Of a DNA stretch of 28,817 nucleotides, positions 1 to 9,089 are shown piece after piece (position 1 is the stretch's first letter; each line of letters starts with the position of its first letter). This DNA is from Sergeia podlipaevii. Taxonomy: Eukaryota > Euglenozoa > Kinetoplastea > Trypanosomatida > Trypanosomatidae. A model generated the notes under the pieces. That model had not been told where the DNA came from, ran no database searches, and worked only from the letters and a program-made list of their open reading frames with translations. The position numbers and the translations under genes are program-made. Where the stretch lies: contig JASANZ010001977.1 in the NCBI GenBank assembly GCA_030849805.1, positions 1-28,817 on the forward strand. The letters run 5' to 3'.

Positions 1-197
1 TCGTCAGGGTCAATCGTCTTTGGGAAATAGGTGTTCTTGCGGTACTTGAAGTAGAACAAATAGGAGAGAGCGGCGAAGGACAAGTACATGAAGATGCCGC
101 CCGTGGTCAGGATCAGCCAGAAAATGAAGGCCTGATGAGAAATGCGGTCCTTATCCACGGGAAGGACGGAAGTATACAGCTTAAATGCAATATCCAT
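1..197 (-). CDS. N-terminus of a probable sterol desaturase (C-5 sterol desaturase / lathosterol oxidase-like), cut by the window edge
   Basis: The first 65 codons are visible, starting MDIAFKLYTSVLPVDKDRIS, and the reading frame is still open at the window edge. One hydrophobic segment (residues about 26-50, with WLILTTGGIFMYLSF) is followed by a basic aromatic stretch ending in YFPKTIDPD. A short lumenal N-terminus, a membrane helix and then Y-F-P-K ahead of the catalytic region resemble the start of the sterol desaturase/fatty acid hydroxylase superfamily, in particular ERG3-type C-5 desaturases, which act in the ER in ergosterol synthesis. The His-box motifs that would prove this lie outside the window, so the call rests on N-terminal resemblance only. 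The ATG is well supported: a pyrimidine tract and AG lie just upstream, leaving a 5' UTR of about 9 nt. Confidence 0.5.
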   Translation of the reverse strand, partial: MDIAFKLYTSVLPVDKDRISHQAFIFWLILTTGGIFMYLSFAALSYLFYFKYRKNTYFPKTIDPD

Positions 198-206
198 CCT
201 TATCTT

Positions 207-244
207 CTATAATGTGATGGGTGGAAAGAGAGAAAAAAAAGGGG
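207..244 (-). promoter_or_regulatory. Polypyrimidine tract and putative spliced-leader acceptor for the desaturase gene
   Basis: On the coding strand a run of C and T (plus-strand purines 223-244) is followed by ATTATAG, with the AG at 208-207. This is the trypanosomatid trans-splice layout. The predicted leader is only about 9 nt before the ATG. Confidence 0.5.
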
Positions 245-331
245 TCTCTTTTGCTATTCGTCAGTAAGTGAAAGAATACAATAATGAAAAAGAAGGCTAC
301 TACTCCTAGCACCTGCTTTGCGGTATATATG

Positions 332-348
332 ATATATATATATATATA
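332..348. repeat. (AT)n microsatellite
   Basis: Perfect AT dinucleotide run of about 17 bases in the spacer, one of several in this region. Confidence 0.85.
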
Positions 349-749
349 ATATTTGAATACTTGTGGAAACAGAAAAACAAAAACAAGAAAACAGAAAAAA
401 AAAGTTTTGATGTTTTAATAAAATGTAGTATTATCACTTGACAATAAACGGCAAATTTAAAAAAAAAAGAAAAAAATTCGCCCATTTCTCATCCCTTTTT
501 TCCTCGTGTTTTCTTTGCTTTTTGTTGCTTTTCTTTGAGTTGCAAAGCATCTGCAAGTACTAACTAACGCTCTTCTCCATGCATGCCAAACACAATATAC
601 AGAAAGAAAAGGTAATCCTCATATGGCGAATGTACGCAATAATAGTTTACCATCGCTATAATTACCATTTTGATGACATCGTCGCTGTTGCACGTTTTCT
701 AGTTATCCTACAGCAAACGCGAGAGATACCGCTCTTCCCATGCATAAAC

Positions 750-769
750 ATATATATATATATATATAT
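750..769. repeat. (AT)n microsatellite
   Basis: Perfect AT alternation of about 20 bases in the spacer. Confidence 0.85.
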
Positions 770-860
770 GCCTACTCACATGCATTTTTAATTTATCTTT
801 TGTTAGTTTCATCATTTTTTGTGCGTTCTTTTTTTTTGCTCTTTTCCTCCTTTCTTACTG

Positions 861-912
861 ACACACACACACATCTATATATATTTATATATACATATAT
901 ATATATATATAT
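861..912. repeat. Compound (AC)n / (AT)n microsatellite
   Basis: An AC run at 861-872 is followed by interrupted AT alternation to 912. Confidence 0.75.
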
Positions 913-1791
913 TACTCACATATATTTTCATTGATTTCAGTAGATACTACAAAGGTACTCCTCACCAAAGGTAAACAACAACAAAAAAAAAAAATGAAAC
1001 TTATGCTAGGTAGTAATACCCTTTACGTAGAGCAATGAGTGGCAAAGTTTCTGTATATATGACAGCAGATAAATAGATATATAAATGAAAAGGGAGAACA
1101 ATAAATAGATCGCATTGTTCATTCCGAAAACAAACTGAAAAGAGCAAAAAAAAAAAAATAATGGGAATAAAACACTGAAGAGGTGAAGCACACACGCATA
1201 CAAGCACACGCATATATATGTAAAAAAAAATTCAAATAAAAGCAATGAACAGATGAGAAGCCTCACACCTCCTTCCATGCACGGGTCCCCAGCATCCAGA
1301 GAAGCTCCCATCCCACCTTTCTCTATCCCCCGCCCGCACGCCTTGTTGCGAAGACAGTGCTGAGTCGCGCCGTATCCTTCTGCACTTAGAGAAGATGATC
1401 AAAAGAAGAGGGGGAAGATAAAAAAAAAAAAAAAAGATTTAAAAAAGAAATGTGGAAAAGAAGAATAAGAAAATAAAAAGTAGTTCACAGATTTTTATAT
1501 GTGCGCAAAAAAAAAAAAAAGGAAAAAGTTATTGGTATGTAGAGGGGGATTGCATGGACCACTTTCCGCGCTACAGCGGCACGTATGTATATATAACTGA
1601 TATGTCGTATCAAATCAACACGGAGTGTCTTTCGTGTTGCAGCACTCAAAGTATTTCAATCGTGTATCTTGCTAACGTACTGCATATATCATCTCTTTCT
1701 CTCTCTCTATTTCTTCAATGACTCTTAGCTACGGTGACTTGCATGTATTGTACGCGTGGAAAAAAAAATGAAGAGAGAACAGTTAAACAAT

Positions 1792-1816
1792 ATTTTTCTT
1801 TTTCCTTCTCTCTCAG
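1792..1816 (+). promoter_or_regulatory. Polypyrimidine tract with AG on the plus strand (orphan acceptor-like signal)
   Basis: A nearly pure run of T and C ends in CTCTCAG. It has the strength of a trans-splice acceptor but points away from the direction of all genes here, and no credible plus-strand coding frame follows. It may be chance composition or a signal for an antisense or non-coding transcript. Confidence 0.3.
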
Positions 1817-2348
1817 TGTCACGCTTCTGCCACGCAGTATACATGCGCACGCTTTATCAAAAGCACAATATGCGCGCTCTCTTTCTGCTAGGCCCACATC
1901 CCACACAGTAACATGTCTTTTTTTTTTTTAGAGCTCCAATATCGCTATGAATTTGATATAACAGGGGGGGATAAAAAATGTATAATGAAGTTACGCAAAT
2001 ACAAGTTGGCAAGCGTCATCATGAGTTGTATGTGTCTGTAGATGCGTCTTTATACGATGTAAGTGCGCGGAGGTGGCTGCTATTGTTCTGTGCAAACCCT
2101 CCTCAATACGCCTAGTACAAAAAAAAAATGATCTCTTGAAAAGCAACATAAGCATGTCCTTCAGTTTCATAATAAAGCACTCTTCCTTTCCTCCATTGTA
2201 CGTATAGCCTCGTGTTTTTGTCTCTTTCAAAACGGGAGAAGGCTTTGTTTGTTTGTTTGCTTTCTAGGAAAAAAAAGAGAGAAGTGAAAGAGAACGGTAG
2301 TTGTCTCTCATCCTAGCCACAGCAAACGCAGCAACAGCGAGAAATTTG

Positions 2349-2371
2349 TTTTTTTTTTTTTAAAAAAAAAA
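2349..2371. repeat. T13/A10 palindromic homopolymer block
   Basis: Thirteen T followed directly by ten A form a perfect self-complementary block that could extrude or fold in RNA. Confidence 0.75.
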
Positions 2372-2644
2372 GAAGACTCATGTGCAAAAGTTACGAAAAC
2401 TGTTGTTGAAAAATGGGAGGGATAGAGAAAAAAAAAAAAGTTGGCTGCGGATAAAACAGATAAAAGAAAAATAAAAAGCACTCGCAAAATTCAGAAGGAA
2501 CGGCAAAGCAACTATACAGATATATATATATGCAGTACAATGTGTGTAGATAAATATGCGACTAACATGTGCTGCAACTTGCGCTTCCTCAAAACACGAA
2601 AGAAAGAAAAGTGCAGCCACACACGTACAAACACGCACATGCAT

Positions 2645-2673
2645 GTCTTTTCTCTTTTTTTTTCCATCACCAG
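2645..2673 (+). promoter_or_regulatory. Second plus-strand polypyrimidine tract with AG
   Basis: A T-rich pyrimidine run is followed by CATCACCAG on the plus strand, again with no supported plus-strand gene after it. Confidence 0.25.
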
Positions 2674-3122
2674 AGAGTGGAGAGTGACAGAAAAAAACAA
2701 ATCTGAAAATGAGAGTGATGACGAAAGAAACAATCCATACGCTCCCACAAAAGAAAAAAGAAGAATAGATAAAAAGAAAGGACGTGGCGATGTTACCGCG
2801 AGTTAAAATATATACATATTCACACGCTATCGTCACGTACGTTGTCCCTCTTCACTACCTTCTCCTCGGCAGCGAGTGCTGTCTTAGGAGGAATAATAGT
2901 CAAGATGTATAGCACTATCCTTTGCGTGTTTGTTGTTGTTAATTCACATCATCTTCCGCCCCTTTATATTTCTGCATTTTCTCTCAGACTCCAGTATATG
3001 GGCTTGTAAGTATTGCTATAAGTATCGGTTTCTCTCTCTCTCTCTCTAAATATATTTCGTTATTCCTCCCCTCTCTGCCGTGTCCTTCAATTCTTCTTCA
3101 ATGAGAGAGGTTTGCTATTGTA

Positions 3123-4316
3123 CTATGCAAGCACAAACAGGAAGAAAAAAGAAATAGCCAAGAGCCCTGCAATAAACCACTTGAGCGTGTTGCTTGCTTC
3201 CCTTACGGAAAATTTCCTTCTCGTCGTCTGCTTCGGCATCGCCTTGGGGCTTCGACACTTTTCCTCTTTGGCATCCCTCACATCAAATACCACGCGCCGA
3301 GGCTTTGTCGTCGTACCAGGCAAAAGAAACGCAGAGCCCATTTGGGGTGTCGTACACTCCCCACCACCTCTAGGTCTTCCTGGGCTCCGGCCCTGCAGCA
3401 TACGCTGATTACTGCAAGCAGAGGTCTCACTCTTCGTCGGGCTCACGCCTTTGTCTGAATGGGAGAATGAAGAACTAAGCCGTGGGGACACACCGCTGTT
3501 CCCTGGGGTCAAACCGGTGGAAGGCACGATGATCTGAGGAGCCAGGTCGCCATCCTTCAATGATCGCATGCGTGACGCAGAAGTCGCTGCTGCAGCGCCG
3601 TAGTCCTGACCAACCCCAGGCAAAGGGATATAAAGAACAGAGGACGAGCCGGCGTAGGAATTGGGGGTGTTGGGGATCCAGAGTGGGAGTCCGTTACGCG
3701 CAATGGATTGCTCGAGCACAGTAGCCACGCTTTGAGCCCGTGCGGTGGCGCCGTACGTACCATTTCTGCCACTGCCGGATGCGGACATGCTACCGGTGGC
3801 GTGGGTGTTGCGCTGAGACATTGCAACACTACTTGAGCCCCCAGAGGAAAAAATATACTTCAAGGCGTGCTCATCAAGTATGTCCGTGCATAACGCGTTG
3901 TCGAGCAATTGTAGAGGAAGCACGTTTTGGCTTGCGGAACTGTTGCCTTCAAAGCCACTGACGTCTGTCCTGAGAGGCGGCTTGGCATTGCAAGGCTCTT
4001 GAACATTGAGAAGAAGAGGGCTACCTCCGTTATTGTGCATGTAATTGGGGTCTCCTTTTTGCAAAGGAGAAGTGAGGGAGAAAGCAGGCATAGCTGCACT
4101 GTGCCTCCCTCCAAATTTGGAGTTGTACATGCCACTATTTTCGTTGCTCTCGCTGACCACCAGCGATTGTGAATTTCCGGATCCTGGCATTATGAAAACA
4201 GGCAGTGATGGTTGATGTGTAGAGTGATTAGGATTTTGCAAAGAAAGAGAGGGGGAGGCCTTGTTGACGCTGTTGCTGTTGCTTTTGGGACTCAGCCTTG
4301 TTTTCGCCGCACACAT
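3123..4316 (-). CDS. Predicted tail-anchored membrane protein of unknown function (397 aa)
   Basis: I do not recognise the family. Residues 1 to about 350 are rich in Ser, Asn, Gly and Pro and look disordered. A more ordered patch lies near the centre (around GLPLWIPNTPNSYAG). Near the C-terminus a charged segment with RRVVFDVRDAKEEK and a basic stretch (TTRRKFSVREAS) lead into one hydrophobic helix at about residues 379-396 (FIAGLLAISFFFLFVLA) that ends the protein. No N-terminal signal is visible, so the topology suggests a tail-anchored protein with a large cytosolic part, inserted in the ER or mitochondrial outer membrane. The start ATG follows a strong pyrimidine tract and AG by 26 nt. 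The stop is TAG. The open frame is long and in the same direction as its neighbours, so I am confident it is a gene but not of its role. Confidence 0.82.
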   Translation of the reverse strand: MCAAKTRLSPKSNSNSVNKASPSLSLQNPNHSTHQPSLPVFIMPGSGNSQSLVVSESNENSGMYNSKFGGRHSAAMPAFSLTSPLQKGDPNYMHNNGGSPLLLNVQEPCNAKPPLRTDVSGFEGNSSASQNVLPLQLLDNALCTDILDEHALKYIFSSGGSSSVAMSQRNTHATGSMSASGSGRNGTYGATARAQSVATVLEQSIARNGLPLWIPNTPNSYAGSSSVLYIPLPGVGQDYGAAAATSASRMRSLKDGDLAPQIIVPSTGLTPGNSGVSPRLSSSFSHSDKGVSPTKSETSACSNQRMLQGRSPGRPRGGGECTTPQMGSAFLLPGTTTKPRRVVFDVRDAKEEKCRSPKAMPKQTTRRKFSVREASNTLKWFIAGLLAISFFFLFVLA

Positions 4317-4342
4317 TCGTTAGTTAAGAACAAAATAAAAAA

Positions 4343-4372
4343 CTAAAGAAAAGAAAAGAAAAGAAAAAAAAG
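4343..4372 (-). promoter_or_regulatory. Polypyrimidine tract and putative spliced-leader acceptor for the tail-anchored protein gene
   Basis: Coding-strand run of T with spaced C residues ending in CTTTAG (AG at 4344-4343), giving a 5' UTR of about 26 nt. Confidence 0.6.
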
Positions 4373-4595
4373 CGTCCACAGTTGTCGCAGACAAGTTATT
4401 TATTTACTCTTCTTTCCTTTGCTATATATACGGCTGAACAGAAAACAGAAGAAGTAAGAATTAATGCGCAGTGCAAACAATACAAGAAAGCAAAAATAAA
4501 TATATATATATATATAAAGGATAAAAGGATGTCTCCCTCACCTCTGTATGGTCTTCTATTTTGTTACAGAAGTGGGGCTCTTGTGAGTATGTACG

Positions 4596-4616
4596 TATAT
4601 ATATATATATATATAT
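4596..4616. repeat. (AT)n microsatellite
   Basis: Perfect AT alternation of about 21 bases. Confidence 0.85.
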
Positions 4617-4763
4617 TACTACGTTGTCACCACGACTGCGATGTCACTTCTTCCCTTTCTTACTTCCTTTTGCACCCACCTTTCTCTATTATAAGTCGAC
4701 AAAGTAAAGATGTGCCGCCTCACAGGAAGGCTAAAAGCTTGCTCATGCAAGTCGTTGTGTTGC

Positions 4764-4788
4764 GTGTGCGTGTGTGTGTGTGTGTGTG
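4764..4788. repeat. (GT)n microsatellite
   Basis: GT alternation with a single C interruption, followed by a perfect run. Confidence 0.85.
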
Positions 4789-5265
4789 CAACTCAATGTA
4801 TATAATTGTAATAACAATAGGCGCTAAAAAAGAAAAAAAAACAAAAAAAACAGAAACTATTCCCTCCTATATCACTACAGGTACGAAGCACGCAGAGGCG
4901 CGTATGATTTATGAGAAAATATATCTGACTGTGAGTTTGGAAAAAGAAGGGGAACAAAGTGTAGTAGTGTGTGTGAGAGGGAAAAGCACGCGAGGTTTAA
5001 AAAAAAAAAGCAATATATGTATAATAATAATGCCTCCTATATATATCACAGAAAGAAAAGAAAAAAAAAAGTAACAAAAGAAAACAGAAAGCACTGAATG
5101 AAAGAAACAAGCAATATATATAATGGGGGGATAGAATAAAATTGTGAAAAAAAAAAGCTTGACTACTACTAACAACAACAAGAGAGAGAAAAGCAAGTAA
5201 AGGCGTGAATAAATATGATGATGATGTATATATATTTATGGATGGCGTCTTCTTTTCTCTCTCTA

Positions 5266-5286
5266 CTATATATATATATATATATA
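5266..5286. repeat. (AT)n microsatellite
   Basis: Perfect AT alternation of about 20 bases. Confidence 0.85.
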
Positions 5287-5682
5287 AAAGAGCACCGATA
5301 CCAAGTGAACAGATGAATTTTTTGGGTATTAGCCTATTTATATGGCTTTTATTCATGTGGTATTGCGTGTAGTAAAGGAGAGAACAAGATATAGGAAAGA
5401 ATAAAGAAAGAGAGTGTTTAAAAAAAAAAAAATGAGCAAGTATGAACAGGAGAGTTACACAATCGAAAACATTAGTAACAATTAAAAAAAGCAAAATAGT
5501 GCTGGCTACAGATGTAATCAGTTGTTGTTGATGTTCTGTGTACAAATCGTGTGTGTGTGTGCGTGTTGGTATTATTGTGTTTTTTGCTTTTTTTAGATGT
5601 GCAAAAAAAAAAAAAAAAATGTGAATTAAGTCGCGCAAACACACAACTCTCAAAAGATGTAGTTGTTTTAAAATGAAACTAA

Positions 5683-5702
5683 TTTTTTTTTAAAAAAAAA
5701 AA
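5683..5702. repeat. T9/A11 palindromic homopolymer block
   Basis: Nine T followed directly by eleven A, self-complementary, about 30 bases past the stop codon of the 932-residue protein gene on the coding strand. Confidence 0.75.
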
Positions 5703-5729
5703 TGATGAACACCATCACGCTGCACACAC

Positions 5730-8528
5730 TCACACCATCATGAATCCCACCGTCATCCCCTCACCACCAGCAAGTACAAAGTACTGAGGAAATGTAGCCA
5801 GATATTTGAGGAACTTGAGCCTATCTGCAGTGGACAGCACATTCTCACTTGCCCCACAAGCGCGTGTGCCGTGGTCCAAGCAATTAGGGGATAGCACGTC
5901 AGAAGAGGAAGAGAACGTCACCCACGACAGCAGGTCCGCAATCGGCACCACGGCGATGGTAGCCTTCCTCAGCGCAGTCTCTGAGACAAGCAATAAGTGA
6001 AAGAAGCGCCTGTTCACCAGGGGACATCGCATCCTGTGACCACCTTCACCACTGCCGACAAAAGTTCCTCGCCGTAGCCACTCTTGTCGATCTGCCTCCG
6101 GCGCTGAGCGAAAGTCCTCAATCCATCCGGCTATACGTTCCCTATGCCTCACCGCCACCTCAGCTGCAAGCACGTCCTCCTTGCATTCATCCGGCGGCGA
6201 CGAAGAATAAGAAGAAGAAAAGGAAATAGTTGCCTTCTGCGTCGTGGCCCGCACGTAGGCGCACATGGCAGGCAGCATTACCTGCTTCACAAAGGCCTCA
6301 TCATAAAAAAGTAAAAACATATCGTCCTCTCCCTCGCCGGCGTGTTTGCTGCCAAGATCTACGAAGAGATCCAATGAGAGGAGGTTCTCAATGGGTCCAT
6401 AGCGCAACTCAAAGAAGTCGCGGTGTCTGCGCCAACCACTCTCCGCCTCTAGATCCGCCCGCGTCCACAGCACAGGTACGTCCGGCACTACACCGCTAAG
6501 GTCGCGGCTCCCAGCATCGCATGCTCCAGCGTGCTTTTTCCTTCCTTGTGTTGGTAACAGCAGACTGCCCACTCGTGGATTGCGCAGGAACGGCAGCAGC
6601 ACTCTTTCACGTGCATACATGAGGTCGTCGTAGGCGCACGTTAGGAACGGCACGGTCTCCTGGGAGGGGTGCAGCGCTTGCCACAGCTGCTGCGCCAACG
6701 ATGTAGCGCCACCTGTTGCCTCGTGAGTAAGGCAGGAAGGCAGTGGCTGAGAGCTCAGGGCTCCTGTGCAGCCCTCAGCCTGTCCCATTACCGAAGAGAC
6801 CTCCAGTACCATATAGCTGGCATAGGCATGTCTGAGTGTGGCCTCGCTATGGCTCTTACTATGATGATTAGTAAAAGTGATGTCCCCCAGGTGTGGGGGC
6901 GAGTCTGGTGGAGGGGTAGATGACAGCATTATGGAAGACACCAGTAGCCCTTCCTTATACTTCAATAACGACCTCTCTGCTGCCTTGAGTGGATCGCTTT
7001 GCAAAAGAATCCCTCCTTGTCCACTAGCCTTGTCCTTCACGCCCATGGATCGTGTGTAGAACCCCATGGTAGGCATGTGTCGGCTGCTAGAGCTCGTCGC
7101 TGTGGTGTCGGTTACAGTGTCCACTTGCGAGCTCCATAGGTGATGCCTCGGCGGAGACGATGACTTATGTGGCTGGTGATGACTGCCGCTGCCATCATCT
7201 TCAGCACTCGTAGCAGTTGCAGTGTGGGAAGTGTTCACAACACGCAGTCGCTTCATGGGAAGAGACAAGCGCTGCTCGCCGCCATCATCGCCTTCGCCGT
7301 TGCGTGCTGCCAAAGTAGCCGCGGTCCGCTCACCTGCATTGCTCGAGCGCAAAACTACAGAGTGGCCGGTGAAAAAAGCTGGAAAATATGCGCTAGCGTG
7401 CTGGAGCGGTCCACGCGCCTTGGGCTCGGCCATTGAAGAGCACAGGTAGAACAATCGATGGTGTGGGCACGCGGTGGCAGCCGCAAGAGCCTCAGAAGCG
7501 TTAAAAAAAAATGTTTGCAAAAGAAATATGCCATTCTGCTCCACGCAACCCTCTGAGATAGGCCTAGTGGCGCCATCTCCATCACTATCTACATCGTCAT
7601 GGTGCGCCGTTGGTGGTGAAAGCAGAAGAAGCTGGCGGGATGTCTCATCAAACACGAGAAGGCGGCGAAGCATGTGAGCCAGATCAGTACCCGGAAGCAA
7701 CAAACTTTGAGGAATGCCAATAATGTAAATATGTGGAATAGGTGTGCAGTCCACACGCCACGCGGTGTTACTGGTGCACACTTGCACACCGCTAGTGATA
7801 GCAGCAGCAGCAGGAAACACACTATGAGCTGTGCGAAACGGAGAAGAGAGCCTTGCTGAGGTACAGAGCCCTAAACTAGTGTACTGAGATTCCAAGTCTG
7901 GAAGCAGCAGCACCGCTGTTGTCCCTTCATCTATGCAGCTTGCAGCATTCATATCTGGAAGCATCATCTGGTCCTCGTGTGTGGCCGCACTCATGCGGTG
8001 GCGGTGACGGCCTCGTAGCATTTTATGTGCCAATGTAGATATGCCCAAACGTGGGGAGTGGAGGGTAACAAGCTGAGCAATGCCAGGTCGCTTGATAGAC
8101 TCGCTCGTTCTCTCTTTCTCCTCTCCTCTGTCCTTGACGTTGTCTTTTCTTTTTGTCCTTCCTTCTCTCACGCTGGCCTCCTCCGCCTCTCGCATCATCT
8201 GTAACGAAAGTTTCACCAAATCCACTTTAATATTAGAAGGAAGTTCATTAAAGTACAAGATGCTGCGCGTATTAGTTCCAAGTGGCATGCGCCGCAAAAT
8301 ACGCTGCAGTTGGTTTCTAGAGAGCATTTTCTCACGAAGACTGGCTGAGCCATGAAGGGAAGAAACGCTCTCATAGCGCACGCATTTCGCAGCTCCCGTC
8401 AAGGCTGCAGAATCGGTGGTGCTACCGCTACCAGTGCCGCTGCTGCTGGTAATGTTGCTGGCGCACAACGTAATGTGAGTAGTTGCGCCCAACGCTGCAA
8501 TGTATAGAGATGATGTTCGTACAAACAT
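5730..8528 (-). CDS. Large protein of unknown function (932 aa), possibly mitochondrial
   Basis: I do not recognise this protein. The first ATG in frame is at 8528, giving MFVRTSSLYIAALGATTHIT. This N-terminus is free of acidic residues, rich in Ser, Thr and Ala with one Arg, and could be a mitochondrial presequence. Ordered-looking parts include LQRILRRMPLGTNTRSILYF (about residues 70-90), a hydrophobic beta-rich stretch with HIYIIGIPQSLLL, a segment around RHRDFFELRYGPIENLLSLD, and a C-terminal DRLKFLKYLATFPQYFVL that looks like a small helical or winged-helix element. Between these are Ser/His/Thr-rich low-complexity inserts. There are no clear membrane helices. The stop is TGA, followed at once by spacer sequence, so TGA acts as a stop here. 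Codon-like composition over 2.8 kb and placement between EXO1 and the tail-anchored protein gene make it a real gene. Confidence 0.82.
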   Translation of the reverse strand: MFVRTSSLYIAALGATTHITLCASNITSSSGTGSGSTTDSAALTGAAKCVRYESVSSLHGSASLREKMLSRNQLQRILRRMPLGTNTRSILYFNELPSNIKVDLVKLSLQMMREAEEASVREGRTKRKDNVKDRGEEKERTSESIKRPGIAQLVTLHSPRLGISTLAHKMLRGRHRHRMSAATHEDQMMLPDMNAASCIDEGTTAVLLLPDLESQYTSLGLCTSARLSSPFRTAHSVFPAAAAITSGVQVCTSNTAWRVDCTPIPHIYIIGIPQSLLLPGTDLAHMLRRLLVFDETSRQLLLLSPPTAHHDDVDSDGDGATRPISEGCVEQNGIFLLQTFFFNASEALAAATACPHHRLFYLCSSMAEPKARGPLQHASAYFPAFFTGHSVVLRSSNAGERTAATLAARNGEGDDGGEQRLSLPMKRLRVVNTSHTATATSAEDDGSGSHHQPHKSSSPPRHHLWSSQVDTVTDTTATSSSSRHMPTMGFYTRSMGVKDKASGQGGILLQSDPLKAAERSLLKYKEGLLVSSIMLSSTPPPDSPPHLGDITFTNHHSKSHSEATLRHAYASYMVLEVSSVMGQAEGCTGALSSQPLPSCLTHEATGGATSLAQQLWQALHPSQETVPFLTCAYDDLMYARERVLLPFLRNPRVGSLLLPTQGRKKHAGACDAGSRDLSGVVPDVPVLWTRADLEAESGWRRHRDFFELRYGPIENLLSLDLFVDLGSKHAGEGEDDMFLLFYDEAFVKQVMLPAMCAYVRATTQKATISFSSSYSSSPPDECKEDVLAAEVAVRHRERIAGWIEDFRSAPEADRQEWLRRGTFVGSGEGGHRMRCPLVNRRFFHLLLVSETALRKATIAVVPIADLLSWVTFSSSSDVLSPNCLDHGTRACGASENVLSTADRLKFLKYLATFPQYFVLAGGEGMTVGFMMV

Positions 8529-8549
8529 AATAAACAATCTATTTTCTTT

Positions 8550-8575
8550 CTTTTAAAAAAAAAAAAGAAGAAGAG
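8550..8575 (-). promoter_or_regulatory. Polypyrimidine tract and putative spliced-leader acceptor for the 932-residue protein gene
   Basis: Coding-strand CTCTTCTTC plus twelve T, then the first AG at 8551-8550, leaving about 21 nt before the ATG at 8528. This supports starting at 8528. Confidence 0.5.
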
Positions 8576-9002
8576 CTTGTCCTCTTCTGAAAAGACTAAT
8601 GTTTTTCCCGCGTTCCTTCTTTCAACTTCCCTTCCTATGTATGTATGCAACTCTTTGTTATCCACAAGAAAGAAAAGATAAACTCACTGCTGATGTTACG
8701 TAGGAACGCTGATACATAATTTAAAGAAGAAAAATGAACGACAGGGAAATGCGAGAGAAAAAAAGAGAATATGATAAGCTGCATTATAAGAAAGAAGTGA
8801 ATCCGTGCAAGTAATCAATGAGCAAAGGTATCAATATCCATACGCTGTTACAGCCGTGCATACACACAGTAATCTGCAAAACAATAAATACATAAACTGA
8901 CAACTGTGGCTCCTTCTTTTCTATGATTTTGCGTTGAGTTCATCGCGGGCGCTCAAGGCAAAAATAGAGAGAGAAAAACATATTGCCTAAAGCATGCGTG
9001 TA

Positions 9003-9025
9003 TGTGTGTGTGTGTGTGTGTGTGT
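9003..9025. repeat. (GT)n microsatellite
   Basis: Perfect GT alternation of about 23 bases, downstream of the EXO1 stop. Confidence 0.85.
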
Positions 9026-9089
9026 AACAGTATCTTTTCTAAAAACTAAAGCAAAAAAAAAAACGAGAGATCAATTACCTCTTTTCTCT

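Larger units (their letters stand above)
198..3122. other. Long AT-rich spacer (2.9 kb) without a supported gene
   Basis: This is the longest gap in the window. It holds homopolymer A and T runs, (AT)n tracts near 332-348, 750-769 and 895-912, (AC)n near 861-872, (CT)n near 3031-3046, and a T13/A10 palindrome at 2349-2371. Open frames on both strands are rich in Phe, Lys, Ile and Tyr, as expected from pyrimidine or purine tracts, and I accept none as genes. A GC-richer island lies at about 1255-1395. The part next to 3122 should be the 3' UTR of the tail-anchored protein gene. Unlike other spacers here, clear pyrimidine/AG signals occur on both strands. Confidence 0.7.
4317..5729. other. AT-rich spacer (1.4 kb), no supported gene
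   Basis: It contains (AT)n at about 4500-4515, 4596-4616 and 5266-5286, a (GT)n run at about 4764-4788, (GT)n near 5550-5562, and a T9/A11 palindrome at 5683-5702. The open frames of 230 codons (plus) and 218 codons (minus) here are made of homopolymer and microsatellite sequence and have no protein-like composition. The part near 5729 should be the 3' UTR of the 932-residue protein gene. Confidence 0.7.
8529..9089. other. Spacer between EXO1 and the 932-residue protein gene
   Basis: About 560 bases holding the splice signals just described, a (GT)n run at 9003-9025, an A-tract near 9053-9063, and presumably the EXO1 3' UTR. No RNA gene or open frame of note is seen. Confidence 0.7.

Noticed and set aside
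1991..2230. 79-codon minus-strand frame with a fairly protein-like second half
   Set aside because: Interrupted by a poly-Phe stretch from a T-run; too short and unsupported to call without conservation data.
2378..2836. 152-codon minus-strand frame
   Set aside because: Phe/Ser/Cys-rich translation of pyrimidine tracts; might mimic a membrane protein but has no consistent pattern.
198..3122. Strand-switch region (divergent or convergent transcription)
   Set aside because: Genes on both sides of the longest spacer are on the minus strand, so there is no change of coding strand in the window.
4382..5074. 230-codon plus-strand frame in the spacer
   Set aside because: Built largely from (AT)n, (GT)n and poly-A sequence, with IYIYI and VCVCVC runs; no protein-like character.
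4997..5653. 218-codon minus-strand frame in the spacer
   Set aside because: Phe/Leu/Ile-rich translation of T-runs and AT repeats; starts and ends inside spacer with no coding composition.
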